NCBI GenBank assembly: GCA_035503615.1
Contig: DATJTI010000008.1
Span: 1 to 56,822, forward strand
Origin: AP-15 sp035503615
GTDB taxonomy: Bacteria > Pseudomonadota > Alphaproteobacteria > ATCC43930 > CGMCC-115725
Direction: 5' to 3'
DNA length: 56,822 nucleotides
The position numbers and the translations under genes are program-made. The notes below the pieces were generated by a model, which did not search any database, was not told the origin of the DNA, and saw only the letters and a program-made list of their open reading frames with translations. Shown here one piece after another: positions 8,839-17,781 of the stretch. Each line of letters opens with the position of its first letter. The first letter of the stretch is position 1.

Positions 8839-9966
8839 ATGAATAAAGGTCTCTCCACCTATCTCGATCTTGTCCGGTTGTGCGCAGCCGCGATCGTCTT
8901 TGGCGGCCATGTGGTCTTGATGTCCGGCTGTTACGCTCGCCCGCTGACCCGATCTTGTCGGGCCGGAGTGGCCCTGGTGCCGTTCCATCTGCCGCACAGC
9001 GCGGTGGTGCTTTTCTTTGTGTTGTCTGGATATGTTATCACCTATGTCGCGACCGAGCGCGAAATCAGATTGCGTGATTTTGCGGTCAGCCGGGTTGCCC
9101 GCATTTATTCCGTAGTGGTGCCGGCCATTTTGTTGACGATCATTATCGACTTGTTTTTAATGTCGAAATCTTATGTGAGCGGCATCCCGACATATCAGTA
9201 TAATCATCTATGGAAATACCTGGTGTTGTCATTGGCGTTTGGCAACGAATCTTGGTTTCTGTCGGAGTCGATGTTTTCCGACGTGGTGATGTGGTCGCTT
9301 TGTTACGAGGTATGGTATTATATTCTGTTTTCATCGGTATTTTACCTGAAAGGTTGGATGCGCTGGTTTGCATGCTGCGCCGTCTTTCTCATAATCGGTT
9401 ACAAGCTCTGGGCATTGCTGCCGGCATGGCTGCTTGGCAGCATGGTTTATAGGATGCAAGCAAAATACAGTATGGGGCTGTGGACTGCCCGGGCCCTGTT
9501 TATTTCGACACTGTCGATCATCCTGCTGAGCTTTCATTTTACGGGAACCCACGAAATCGACGCGATGGCCGATGCGCTGTCGGGCGGGTGGCTGACCGAG
9601 CACATGGCGGGGTCGCGCTGGTTTGTCGGCGACACCATTATCGCGTTGTTCTTTTCGGCCAATGTCTTTGCCGCAAAGTTCGCACGGCTGGATTTTGGTC
9701 GCTGGGCGGCTCCGATCAAATTCGCCGCCTCGTTCAGCTTCACGCTCTATGTCGTGCATTGGCCGCTGCTGCAGCTGTTGCGAGGTTACTTCAAAGTCGA
9801 GGTGTTCGAGGCGATTGCCTTGGTTCTGCTCGCGGTCATGTTGATCGGGGCGGTCACCGAGCGCCAGAATCATCGCCTGCGCAGGCTGATCATCAGGATC
9901 GTCGGGGCACGACGGTTCGCACCGATCGCCGGTCGGGCTGACGGGCCCAAGCCGGCAATATCTTGA
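8839..9966 (+). CDS. Acyltransferase 3 family membrane protein
   Basis: This 375-residue integral membrane O-acyltransferase (AT3/OafA type) probably acetylates a surface glycan. The N-terminus has the family start LSTYLDLVRLCAAAIVFGGHVVLMSG with the catalytic-site His in GGHV, then VVLFFVLSGYVITY (the FFVLSG motif), and about ten hydrophobic helices ending in SFSFTLYVVHWPLLQLL. No C-terminal SGNH domain is present. Codon use between about 9000 and 9500 is clearly more A+T-rich than the neighbours, suggesting a different origin. The stop codon lies inside a 15-bp tandem duplication. The upstream ribosome site is weak. Confidence 0.87.
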   Translation: MNKGLSTYLDLVRLCAAAIVFGGHVVLMSGCYARPLTRSCRAGVALVPFHLPHSAVVLFFVLSGYVITYVATEREIRLRDFAVSRVARIYSVVVPAILLTIIIDLFLMSKSYVSGIPTYQYNHLWKYLVLSLAFGNESWFLSESMFSDVVMWSLCYEVWYYILFSSVFYLKGWMRWFACCAVFLIIGYKLWALLPAWLLGSMVYRMQAKYSMGLWTARALFISTLSIILLSFHFTGTHEIDAMADALSGGWLTEHMAGSRWFVGDTIIALFFSANVFAAKFARLDFGRWAAPIKFAASFSFTLYVVHWPLLQLLRGYFKVEVFEAIALVLLAVMLIGAVTERQNHRLRRLIIRIVGARRFAPIAGRADGPKPAIS

Positions 9967-9989
9967 AAATCGGCATCTTGAAAATCGGC
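9960..9989. repeat. 15-bp tandem duplication across a stop codon
   Basis: atcttgaaaatcggc occurs at 9960-9974 and again, identical, at 9975-9989. The acyltransferase stop TGA (9964-9966) is in the first copy, so the second copy carries a spare stop region. Confidence 0.92.
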
Positions 9990-10074
9990 TCGATTGAGCA
10001 ACGCCGGGCGCGCGATCCTGGTTGCCGCCTCCTGGATTTCGCCGTCGGGCACAGCGGTCACGCGTGCCGCGCCA

Positions 10075-11151
10075 TCAGTGCCGGGCCGCGTCGGTCTTGG
10101 CCTTGCGGGCGTTGCGGCGCCAGGCGATGGCATGGCGCAGCCGGCTGGCAACGATCAGGGGCAGGATGATCTTGCGCCGGGCACCGGCGGCAAAGCCGAG
10201 CTCGCGCATCAATTCGCGGGTCAGATGCTCGACCAGATAGATTTCGCGCGCAGTCAGTTCGCTGCGCCAGGTTTCGGTCCCGCCAGCCCGGTAGAATTCC
10301 GCGGGTTCCGCCGCCAGGTCCCACGGCGCGTCGGGCAGCCGATGGGCGCGCAGATTGCCGATCCGGCATTGGTCCAGCATCGCACCGCATTCTTCAATGC
10401 CGATCTCCACGCCGAGCCAGGCAAAGACCGACCTCAACGTTTGCGGCCCATTTTCCCACAGGTCTCGATAACCGACCTGCAGAAAATTGTCGGTGGCGGC
10501 GCTGAGGCTTCGGCTGGCGCGGATATATTCGATCCAGGTCTCGCAATTGATCAGCGCCTCGCGCGAGGTCCATTGGGCGCCCCAGCCATCAGCAGCGGCG
10601 CATAGCGAGGCGACGACGCTGCGCGGGTCGCGCACGATATGTAGAAAGGCGGCGTCGGGAAATATCCTGATGATGTCCTGCCAATGCAGGACATGGCCCG
10701 GGGTCTTTTCCAGCAGGATGTCGGCGTCGGGCTTCTGCGCGGCGATCCGCAGCATGACCGTGGTCGCGAAATCCCGGATGAACTGGAAATATTCGCATTC
10801 GCTGAGCAGATGATGCAGCCCCAGCGCCCGAATGTTGCGGCGATGCAGGTCCCAGGTCGAAAACAGCGAACTCAGATAGCCGTTGAACAGATGGGTCTCG
10901 TTGGCGGTGGCGATGCGCGGCGAGCGCGACAGCAGCAATTGCAGCCAGGTCGTGCCGCTGCGTGGCGCCCCGATCAGAAACACGAGCCGCTTGCCGGCAA
11001 GCGGCTCCGCCGGGTGTGACGGCAATCGACCGGTATCGGCGGCGTCGGCCGGCAATCCTAGCATCTGCGCGCCGAGCGGGGGCGGGACCCGAGAGGTCCC
11101 GGGATGTTCGCGCGGCGGTGCGCTGCACGACACGGCATTCAGCGCCATCCG
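10075..11151 (-). CDS. Sulfotransferase family protein
   Basis: This protein is likely a PAPS-dependent sulfotransferase of about 358 residues. The 5'-phosphosulfate loop is seen as FLIGAPRSGTTWLQLLLSRS, and the 3'-phosphate-binding segment as FLHIVRDPRSVVASL. The middle part ILLEKTPGHVLHWQDI and the C-terminal WENGPQTLRSVFAWLG also fit. An in-frame GTG or ATG at 11217 or the ATG at 11151 could be the start; 11151 is preferred because it overlaps the glycosyltransferase stop by only 13 bp. The neighbouring GT2 gene suggests that the acceptor is a carbohydrate, but the target is unproven. Confidence 0.82.
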   Translation of the reverse strand, partial: RMALNAVSCSAPPREHPGTSRVPPPLGAQMLGLPADAADTGRLPSHPAEPLAGKRLVFLIGAPRSGTTWLQLLLSRSPRIATANETHLFNGYLSSLFSTWDLHRRNIRALGLHHLLSECEYFQFIRDFATTVMLRIAAQKPDADILLEKTPGHVLHWQDIIRIFPDAAFLHIVRDPRSVVASLCAAADGWGAQWTSREALINCETWIEYIRASRSLSAATDNFLQVGYRDLWENGPQTLRSVFAWLGVEIGIEECGAMLDQCRIGNLRAHRLPDAPWDLAAEPAEFYRAGGTETWRSELTAREIYLVEHLTRELMRELGFAAGARRKIILPLIVASRLRHAIAWRRNARKAKTDAARH

Positions 11152-12161
11152 ATCAGCGCCTGACGAGTGATCCGCGGTGCTGCCAGCAGCGCCAGGCGTG
11201 CGGCCCGGTAGCGCCATTTCGGCTGGTAGGCGCAGGCCCGGCGCAATGCCGCCCGCGCCGGCGGGAATTCGCCGCGGCGGATGTGCTCGACGGCCTGGCT
11301 GACATCGAGCTCGAACCGGGTGCGCCGATAGCTATGTTCGATCGCCGCCTGCTCTTCCGGGCCGAGACCGTCCCGGCCGCGCCATTTGCCCAAGACCTGC
11401 AACGCCGCGGACCCGGTCAGTGTTGCCCGCGACGAGATGCTTTCGGCGTGGCGGCGGTAGTGCACCAGCACCCGCGCGATCGGCTCGATCCGGCAGCCTG
11501 CATGCAACGCGCGCAGCCACAGATCAAAATCCTCGACGGCCCGCAGCTCCGCGTCGAACATGCCGATGCGATCGAACACCTCGCGCCTTAATATGGCGTC
11601 AAGACAGACATGCGAAACGTGGCCCGCGACTTTGGCGAACGTGATCGGCGGCGACGGCGGATAGACTTCCTGATAGCTCCGGCCGGCGAATTTCGATTCC
11701 CCGAAAAACAGCGAATCGCAAAACGCAATCGACACTTCGGGGTTGCGATCGAGAAATGTGACCATCGTTTGCAAGCAGTCGGGCTGCCACAGATCATCGC
11801 TGTCGAGCAGCGCGATCAGCCGTCCCCGGGCGATGCTCAGCGCCCGGTTGCGGGCGGAAGCGGCCCCGGAATTGCTCTGGCTGAGAACCACGACGCCGCG
11901 GTTGCGATAGGCCTCGGCGACCGCCCGGGTGGTGTCGGTCGAACCGTCATCGACGACGATGATCTCGAACGGGCGGAAGCTCTGATGGAGCGCCGATTCG
12001 AGCGTTTCGGCGAGATAGGGTGCCGCGTTATAGGCCGGCACGATGACACTGACGACCGGTTCCTGGGTCGATGCGAGGCCCGACGATGCGAGGCCCGACG
12101 ATGCGCGGCTCGGCGATGCGAGGCCCGGGGGGGCGGTCACGGCAGCGGTTGCGTCGGGCAA
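11139..12161 (-). CDS. Glycosyltransferase family 2
   Basis: This 340-residue GT-A glycosyltransferase shows the canonical nucleotide-sugar fold. VVSVIVPAYNAAPYLAETLES begins the domain, FEIIVVDDGSTD supplies the first acidic residues, LIALLDSDDLWQPD is the DxD-type metal site, and RAVEDFDLWLRALHAG gives the ED catalytic base region. Donor and acceptor are unknown. The first 30 residues before the domain are made of repeated GLAS units encoded by a 15-bp tandem repeat and are probably dispensable. The gene overlaps the sulfotransferase start, so the two are likely one transcript in a surface-glycan islet. Confidence 0.88.
   Translation of the reverse strand: MPDATAAVTAPPGLASPSRASSGLASSGLASTQEPVVSVIVPAYNAAPYLAETLESALHQSFRPFEIIVVDDGSTDTTRAVAEAYRNRGVVVLSQSNSGAASARNRALSIARGRLIALLDSDDLWQPDCLQTMVTFLDRNPEVSIAFCDSLFFGESKFAGRSYQEVYPPSPPITFAKVAGHVSHVCLDAILRREVFDRIGMFDAELRAVEDFDLWLRALHAGCRIEPIARVLVHYRRHAESISSRATLTGSAALQVLGKWRGRDGLGPEEQAAIEHSYRRTRFELDVSQAVEHIRRGEFPPARAALRRACAYQPKWRYRAARLALLAAPRITRQALIGWR
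12070..12129. repeat. 15-bp tandem repeat in the 5' end of the GT2 gene
   Basis: Four units: gatgcgaggcccgac at 12070-12084 and 12085-12099 (identical), gatgcgcggctcggc at 12100-12114 and gatgcgaggcccggg at 12115-12129. On the minus strand they encode the five-residue repeat SGLAS near the protein N-terminus, so copy change keeps the frame. Confidence 0.93.
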
Positions 12162-12190
12162 TCGAGCTTGGGCGACGCCGCGACCATTTT

Positions 12191-12244
12191 CGCCGCCGGG
12201 AACATGCCCGCCGCCGGGAACATGCCCGCCGCCGCGAACATGCC
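12191..12244. repeat. 18-bp tandem repeat, 3 units
   Basis: cgccgccgggaacatgcc occurs at 12191-12208 and 12209-12226. A one-base variant, cgccgccgcgaacatgcc, lies at 12227-12244. They sit in the 106-bp gap between the universal stress protein stop and the GT2 start. Confidence 0.92.
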
Positions 12245-12267
12245 CATTGCGGCGGTCACCGCGGGAC

Positions 12268-13122
12268 TCACCGCGCCATCAGCACCGGCAGCTTCGCCTC
12301 CATGATGATATGGCGGGTGGCACCGCCAAAGATCATCTGGCGGATCCGGCTCTGCGTGTAGGCGCCTTTGAACAGCATATCCGCGCCGGCAGCCAGCGCC
12401 TCCTTCAGGAACGATTCGCCTTGCGACTTCTGCCGGCCAACGGCCGTGCGCAAGCTGACATCGATGCCGTGCCGTTCGAGCGTGCGGGCAAGCTCGTCGC
12501 CTTCGGGACCCGGCTCGGGCATATGCTGGGCGCTGACCGCGACGATGACCACGTGCCGCGCCAGTTTCAGAAACGGCATGCCCAGGGCGACCGTCATCGC
12601 GGTCTCGGTGCTGCCGTTCCAGGCGATCGCGATGACCTCGCCCAGCATCGCGGGGACGTTCTGCGGCACCATCAGCACGGGGCGGCCGCTTTCGAACAGC
12701 GCGTCCTCGAGGGTCGCTTCGGCGATCGAAGCGAGCTTTTCCGGCTGCTCAACGAGGATGAGGTCGAAAACCCGTCCGATCAATCCGACAATCGCGTTCT
12801 GCCGGCCATCTTCCTCGCGCCAGGACGCGGTCGGTCCGTTGTGTCCGGACGGTGCCGACCCGACCGGCACGCCGCGCGCCGCCATGAACTCGTGAAACAG
12901 CCGACGCGCATGATCGCGCCGGTCGTGACCTTCGCGTTCGAGGGTCCGATCGACTTCCGAGGAGATCGAAAATCCCATCTCGCCGCCAAACACGACCGCA
13001 TATTCGGTGGTCAGGCTGTGCAGCCCGACAATGTGGCTGTCAAAGCGGTGTGCCACTCTCATCGCAGTTTCGAGAACCGGGGTCGCCCGTCCATCGGCGA
13101 CTACGGTCAGCAGATTCTTCAT
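12268..13122 (-). CDS. Universal stress protein, tandem UspA domains
   Basis: This 284-residue cytoplasmic stress protein has two UspA-like folds. The first starts MKNLLTVVADGRATPVLETAMRVA, and the second, at about residue 150, starts with EVIAIAWNGSTETAMTVALGMPF and ends GATRHIIMEAKLPVLMAR, which has the G-x9-G(S/T) ATP-site style but with variation. The preferred start is the ATG at 13122; a longer frame to 13182 adds an Arg-rich stretch that looks untranslated. The gene is alone on its strand, downstream of no obvious operon partner. Usp function in general is stress resistance through unclear mechanisms. Confidence 0.86.
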   Translation of the reverse strand: MKNLLTVVADGRATPVLETAMRVAHRFDSHIVGLHSLTTEYAVVFGGEMGFSISSEVDRTLEREGHDRRDHARRLFHEFMAARGVPVGSAPSGHNGPTASWREEDGRQNAIVGLIGRVFDLILVEQPEKLASIAEATLEDALFESGRPVLMVPQNVPAMLGEVIAIAWNGSTETAMTVALGMPFLKLARHVVIVAVSAQHMPEPGPEGDELARTLERHGIDVSLRTAVGRQKSQGESFLKEALAAGADMLFKGAYTQSRIRQMIFGGATRHIIMEAKLPVLMAR

Positions 13123-13330
13123 GACCCGACCCCTGTACCTGCGCGCCCTTCTGGCAGAGAGCCGTCGACCACAATAATACACGTTTTTGCGTCCCGCCGC
13201 GACCGGGGTTGAGCCGGCCAGCGAAAGGTTCCATGATCAAAGACAAAATCGGGGGACCCGCGATCGGACGCCGCCATGGTCAGGAGCGAACCGAGGGGGT
13301 AGAGGCCCCGGCGACGGACGGAAGCGATAG

Positions 13331-13849
13331 TTGGCAAGGGGATCGAAGCCACGGAGGGCACGCCGGCACCTGCTGCTGCCGGTGGTCACGGTGATCTTGA
13401 CGGCGGTGCCGCTGGGGTTGGCGGCGCAGACGGCCGGCGGCGACAAGCTGCCGCGATTCGCCAGCCTGCGCTCCGATGACATCAATCTGCGGGTCGGTCC
13501 CGGCGAGAACTACCCGATCGAATGGGTCTACAAGCTCAAGGACCTGCCGGTCGAGATCATCGAGGAATTCCAGAACTGGCGGCGGATCGAGGATTGGCAG
13601 GGCAGCAGGGGCTGGGTTCTCGACCGCATGCTGACCGACAAGCGCGAGGTCATCATCGCCGGCGTGGTCCGACCGCTCTATGACCGTCCGGATATCGCGT
13701 CGGCGATCGTCGCACGGGCCGAGCCGGGTGTCGTTGCCCAATTGATCGAGTGTCATGGGGCGTGGTGCCGGATCGCGGCCGGAGGCTACCGCGGCTGGGT
13801 CGAGCGCAGCGGAATCTGGGGCGTTCTGCCCGACGAAACCGTGCAATAG
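13331..13849 (+). CDS. Exported SH3-like domain protein
   Basis: This is a 172-residue exported protein. Residues about 10-32 form a signal peptide (HLLLPVVTVILTAVPLGLAAQ) after an Arg-rich N-region. The mature part contains two bacterial SH3 repeats: SDDINLRVGPGENYPIEWVYK with NWRRIEDWQGSRGWVLDRM, and PGVVAQLIECHGAWCRIAAGGYRGWVERSGIWGV. Proteins of this family (SH3_4 type) are periplasmic and bind peptides or cell wall material, but their role is not established. The start is taken as the TTG at 13331; no ATG is in frame before the signal peptide. About 100 bp downstream begins the amidohydrolase pair, on the same strand. Confidence 0.78.
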   Translation: MARGSKPRRARRHLLLPVVTVILTAVPLGLAAQTAGGDKLPRFASLRSDDINLRVGPGENYPIEWVYKLKDLPVEIIEEFQNWRRIEDWQGSRGWVLDRMLTDKREVIIAGVVRPLYDRPDIASAIVARAEPGVVAQLIECHGAWCRIAAGGYRGWVERSGIWGVLPDETVQ

Positions 13850-13956
13850 GCATACCGCCCCGTGACCCCGGGCGATCGGCCAAGCCATTGGTGCCGGCGA
13901 TCGGGGCCGCCACCAATGTCGTATCCGGCCGGTCGATCTTCGAGGAGGAGACGCTG

Positions 13957-15042
13957 ATGCTGTTCAAATGCCTGCCGTCCAGCGCCGCGATTCCGGGCCG
14001 GTTCCCAGGTCCGGCGCACGCGCGCGGCAAGTGGTTCACGATCGACATCCACTGTCATGTGCTGACCCCGAAAGCCGCCGAACTGGTCGCGGGCAACACC
14101 GCGGCGACCCGTCATCCGCGTGACATCTACGCCAATGAACGGACCCGCGAGGTCAACCGCCAGCAGGCCGAGCGCAACCGGGTCCAGTTCACTTCGATCG
14201 AGAACCGGCTCGCCGATATGGACCGGATGGGGATCGATATCCAGGCGATCTCGCCATCGCCGAACCAGACCTATTATGGTGCCGATCCCGATCTCGGCAT
14301 CGCCACCGCCCGACTCGTCAACGACAACCTCGCCGACATCGCCGGGCGGCATCCGGACCGGTTCGTGCCACTCGGCACGGTGCCGTTCCAGGCGCCCGAC
14401 CTGGCCGTCGCCGAACTCGACCGGCTGCATAAATCACTGGGCTTTCGCGGCATCGAGATCGCCACCAATGTCGGCGGCGAGGATTTGTCGGCCGCGCGCT
14501 TTCGCAAGATCTTCGCCCGCATCGAGGAGTTGGGCCTGTTGGTCTTCATGCACCCGACCGGCTTTCCCGAGGCGCGCCGCTTCGCCGACCATTACTTGGT
14601 CAACGTGATCGGCAACCCGCTCGACACGACGGTCGCGGTGCATCACCTGATCTTTGGCGGGGTGCTCGACGATCATCCCAACCTGAAGTTGGTGCTGTCC
14701 CATGGCGGCGGCTACCTGCCGGCCTATTCGGGCCGCATCGACCATGCCGCCTCGGCCCGGCCCGACGCCTGCGAAGTGATCCACCGGATGCCGACCGAGT
14801 ATCTGAAGCGGCTCTATTTCGACACGATCGTCTATACTCCTCATCAGCTCGAATATCTGGTGCAGCAATATGGTGCCGATCATGTGCTGATGGGCACCGA
14901 CTATCCGGCCGATATGGGCGAGATCGATCCGATCGGCTTTGTCGAGCGCACGAGGGGGCTCGACGATCCCGAGCGCCGGGCGATCCTCGGCCGCAACGCG
15001 GCGCGGCTGCTGGGGATCGAAATTCCTGCGGCCAGCCGCTGA
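13957..15042 (+). CDS. ACMSD-like amidohydrolase, copy A
   Basis: This 361-residue metal-dependent TIM-barrel hydrolase or decarboxylase belongs to the amidohydrolase 2 family, related to aminocarboxymuconate-semialdehyde decarboxylase. Metal ligands are visible in TIDIHCHV (HxH, about residue 30), in LSHGGGYLPAY (His) and in MGTDYPADMG (Asp). The family acts on aromatic-ring breakdown products; the exact substrate is unknown. GAGGAGGAG precedes the ATG at 13957, so a longer upstream frame is rejected. Copy B follows after 15 bp, clearly a tandem duplication. Confidence 0.86.
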   Translation: MLFKCLPSSAAIPGRFPGPAHARGKWFTIDIHCHVLTPKAAELVAGNTAATRHPRDIYANERTREVNRQQAERNRVQFTSIENRLADMDRMGIDIQAISPSPNQTYYGADPDLGIATARLVNDNLADIAGRHPDRFVPLGTVPFQAPDLAVAELDRLHKSLGFRGIEIATNVGGEDLSAARFRKIFARIEELGLLVFMHPTGFPEARRFADHYLVNVIGNPLDTTVAVHHLIFGGVLDDHPNLKLVLSHGGGYLPAYSGRIDHAASARPDACEVIHRMPTEYLKRLYFDTIVYTPHQLEYLVQQYGADHVLMGTDYPADMGEIDPIGFVERTRGLDDPERRAILGRNAARLLGIEIPAASR

Positions 15043-15057
15043 CCTCGGGGGCGCGTG

Positions 15058-16155
15058 ATGCTGTTCAAATGTCTGCCCGAAGGCGCGCCGATCCCCGGTC
15101 GTTTCCCGGGACCGGCCCACGCCCGCGGCAAGTGGTTCACGATCGACATCCACTGCCATGTCCGCTGTGCCGCTGCAGCACAGCTGGTCGAGGGCCATGA
15201 CGAGGTGCAGCGCTGGTTTCTCGAAATCCAGGCCAGTCCGGCGAGCCGGGCCATCAACCGGGCGAATGGCGAGCGGACCGCCGCGCAGGGATCCTCGCCC
15301 GAGCAGCGCATCGCCGATATGGACCGGATGGGGATCGACATCCAGGCGATCTCGCCGGCACCGCGCCAGACCTATTACGGCGCCGATCCCGAACTCGGCC
15401 GCGCCAGCTCCCGTGCGATCAATGATTTCATCGCCGAGATCTGCGGCAAGTATCCCGAGCGCTTCGTCGGTCTCGGCACGGTGCCGTTCCAGGCGCCCGA
15501 GCTGGCGGTCGCCGAGCTTGAACGGTTGCACAAATCCCTCGGCTTCCGCGGCATCGAGATCATGACCCATGTCGCCGGCGAGGATCTGTCGGCGGCCCGG
15601 TTTCGCCCGATCTTCGCCCGCTGCGAGGAGCTGGGCCTGTTGGTGTTCATGCATTCGGACGGGTTCACCGAGGCCGGGCGCTTCTCGCAACATTATTTCG
15701 CCAATGTGATCGGCAATCCGCTCGACACCACGGTGGCATTGCATCACCTGATTTTTGGCGGAGTGTTGCAGGACCACCCGAACCTGAAGCTCGTGGCATC
15801 GCATGGCGGCGGCTACCTGCCGGCCTATTCGGGGCGCATCGACCACGCCGCCGCGGCGCGCTCCGACGCCTGCGAAGTGATCCACCGGATGCCGACCGCC
15901 TATCTGAAGCGGCTCTATTTCGACGCGCTCGTCTACACCCACCACCAGCTCGAATATCTGGTCGAAGAATACGGCGCCGACCACATCCTGATGGGTACGG
16001 ACTATCCGGCCGATATGGGCGAAATCGACCCGGTCGGCATGATCGAAGGATGTGGCGGTCTCGACGATGCCGAACGCCGCGCGATCTTTGGCGGCAACGC
16101 AGCGCGGCTCCTAAACCTCGAAGTGCCGGTAGAACGGCGGCAGAGCCGGCGCTGA
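15058..16155 (+). CDS. ACMSD-like amidohydrolase, copy B
   Basis: This is a 365-residue paralog of the preceding gene, with the first 35 residues nearly identical (MLFKCLP, IPGRFPGPAHARGKWF, DIHCHV) and the same metal-binding HxH, His and Asp. The region at about residues 40-80 differs strongly, suggesting changed substrate specificity. The start is the ATG at 15058, one codon after an in-frame GTG. The two genes probably form an operon and could make a heteromer or act on related substrates. The tail after the last domain residue is Arg-rich (VPVERRQSRR). The substrate is unknown. Confidence 0.86.
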   Translation: MLFKCLPEGAPIPGRFPGPAHARGKWFTIDIHCHVRCAAAAQLVEGHDEVQRWFLEIQASPASRAINRANGERTAAQGSSPEQRIADMDRMGIDIQAISPAPRQTYYGADPELGRASSRAINDFIAEICGKYPERFVGLGTVPFQAPELAVAELERLHKSLGFRGIEIMTHVAGEDLSAARFRPIFARCEELGLLVFMHSDGFTEAGRFSQHYFANVIGNPLDTTVALHHLIFGGVLQDHPNLKLVASHGGGYLPAYSGRIDHAAAARSDACEVIHRMPTAYLKRLYFDALVYTHHQLEYLVEEYGADHILMGTDYPADMGEIDPVGMIEGCGGLDDAERRAIFGGNAARLLNLEVPVERRQSRR

Positions 16156-16193
16156 AGCCGGCCGGGAGGTGCGGCGGTGCACGGGATGTTTCA

Positions 16194-16231
16194 GGCTGGC
16201 CCGGCGGCTTGCGGCTGGCCCGGCGGCATCG
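16194..16231. repeat. 19-bp tandem duplication
   Basis: ggctggcccggcggcttgc at 16194-16212 is followed by ggctggcccggcggcatcg at 16213-16231. It lies in the convergent gap after amidohydrolase copy B. Confidence 0.85.
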
Positions 16232-16266
16232 CCGACGCTCTTGCGGGGCGCGGCACCGGGCTGGCT

Positions 16267-16334
16267 CGGATCAGCTCCCGGCTCGGATCAGCTCCCGGCT
16301 CCGATCAGCTCCCGGCTCCGATCAGCTCAGTGCA
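16267..16334. repeat. 17-bp tandem repeat, about 4 units
   Basis: Units are cggatcagctcccggct (16267-16283 and 16284-16300), ccgatcagctcccggct (16301-16317) and a decaying fourth unit to about 16334. They lie in the convergent gap and reach the 3' end of the secreted protein gene. Confidence 0.92.
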
Positions 16335-17544
16335 CGAGGCAGGGTTGCGCCGGGTAGAACGGGCTGTTCGGGCAGGCGTCCGACAGCGACCAGACGAAGT
16401 CGCGCCGGATCCAGGCGTTCGACGGCAGCTTGGCCGGCACTCCGACCGGGTTCGAGGTCAACAGGGTGAGCCCGTCGGTGCCGTTGCTTTTAATCGCCGA
16501 GCCGGCGTGGCAGGTGATGCACGACGACTGGGTCAGCGGCACGCCGGCATTTTCCCCCTCGATGATCGAATTTCCGAGCAATTTCGGCGCGGAAAATCCG
16601 ACCTGCACCCCGTCGAGCCGATAGTTGAGCCATTCCGGGGCCAGGTTCGCGGCATACATCAGCGTCGCCAGCCGGTTGGTCAGCCCGGTGCTCGCGCCAT
16701 GGGTGATGGCCGGGTTCGAGCCGAACGGGTCGGTGCATCCCAGCACCTTGCACCGGTTGGGATTGGTCGTCGTGTTCTGCGGCTCGAAAGTGGCCCAGAT
16801 CCATTGGTTGAGCAGCTTCGAGATCAGGTGCATTCCGGCCAGGCCGAAGCAGTTGCCGTTGATCGTCTCGACATGGATCGTCTTGGTAAAGCCGGGCGGC
16901 AGCTTGCTGCAGTTGAGCCCGATGCTCGACAGCTCGATCCAGTCGGCCTTGATTTCGACCGACGGGCGCGGGAACTGGATGACCTCATGGTAGAGCGCGG
17001 TCTGCGCTTGGCCCGACCGGTTCCACAGATCGTTGCCGGCGATGTAGTCCTCGGTCAGCCCATTGAGCCGCACCTCCTCGCAGATCCGCAGATTCGGTTG
17101 GCCCTTTGGCGGAGTGCTGGCCTTGTTGCAGTTCTCGTCGGCACCACCGAGGAGCCCCGGCACCACTGCGGCCAGCTTCGGGTTCTTGAGCAGCGCGAGC
17201 GGGCTGCCATGCAGCAAGTGGGTGCCCGTGCCCGAAGCCGCCGCGGCATTCGGGACCACCAACCCTTTGCTCGGGGTGGTCGGGTACATCTGCGCCTGCT
17301 CGATCCAGTTCTCCCAGACGACATAGGGATATTTGGTCTGGTTGACCGAGCAGGTGGCAGCGACCCAGAGTTGCCAGGCCGTCTGTTCGATGGTTGGACT
17401 GATTTGCGATGGCGGCGCACATGGATTCGCCACCGGGTTGTCGGCGCGTGCGACCGCCATCCCGAACGGCAGAGCCGTACCGGTGCCGAAGCCGCCGAAT
17501 GTCGCGAGCAGCAGCGCGGCCAATCCGGTAACGAGTTTCCTCAT
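16327..17544 (-). CDS. Secreted protein with one CXXCH haem motif, unknown function
   Basis: This 405-residue exported protein has a clear signal peptide (MRKLVTGLAALLLATFGG, cleavage near VARADN). Near residue 355 it carries QSSCITCHAGSAI, a covalent haem-binding motif of c-type cytochrome style. There are several other Cys residues (CAPP, ATCSVN, NCNK, RICEE, NCSK, NCFGLAG, RCKVLGC, DACPN, PCLVH), some probably in disulfides. No standard cytochrome domain is recognisable beyond this motif. The gene converges with the amidohydrolase pair and has no obvious electron-transfer partner next to it. The call of periplasmic haem protein is an inference; the name stays open. Confidence 0.7.
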   Translation of the reverse strand: MRKLVTGLAALLLATFGGFGTGTALPFGMAVARADNPVANPCAPPSQISPTIEQTAWQLWVAATCSVNQTKYPYVVWENWIEQAQMYPTTPSKGLVVPNAAAASGTGTHLLHGSPLALLKNPKLAAVVPGLLGGADENCNKASTPPKGQPNLRICEEVRLNGLTEDYIAGNDLWNRSGQAQTALYHEVIQFPRPSVEIKADWIELSSIGLNCSKLPPGFTKTIHVETINGNCFGLAGMHLISKLLNQWIWATFEPQNTTTNPNRCKVLGCTDPFGSNPAITHGASTGLTNRLATLMYAANLAPEWLNYRLDGVQVGFSAPKLLGNSIIEGENAGVPLTQSSCITCHAGSAIKSNGTDGLTLLTSNPVGVPAKLPSNAWIRRDFVWSLSDACPNSPFYPAQPCLVH

Positions 17545-17781
17545 TGGTTTCCCCCATCGGCAAGTGACCCGGAGAACGCATTGGTTGATACTCTACAACT
17601 CCGATAGTCAATAATCCGTCAACGGAACGGGCGGCTCGTGTGACCGGTGACCGATCGGGTCGACGCTTCCGGGGTGCGGTTGACAGTCTCGACAACGAAG
17701 GATTTGATCGCCCATGGTCGCAATCGGGGCGAGCCAGCGATGGCGGCCTGCCCCGCGACCCCGTGAAACCGGGAGAAAACG

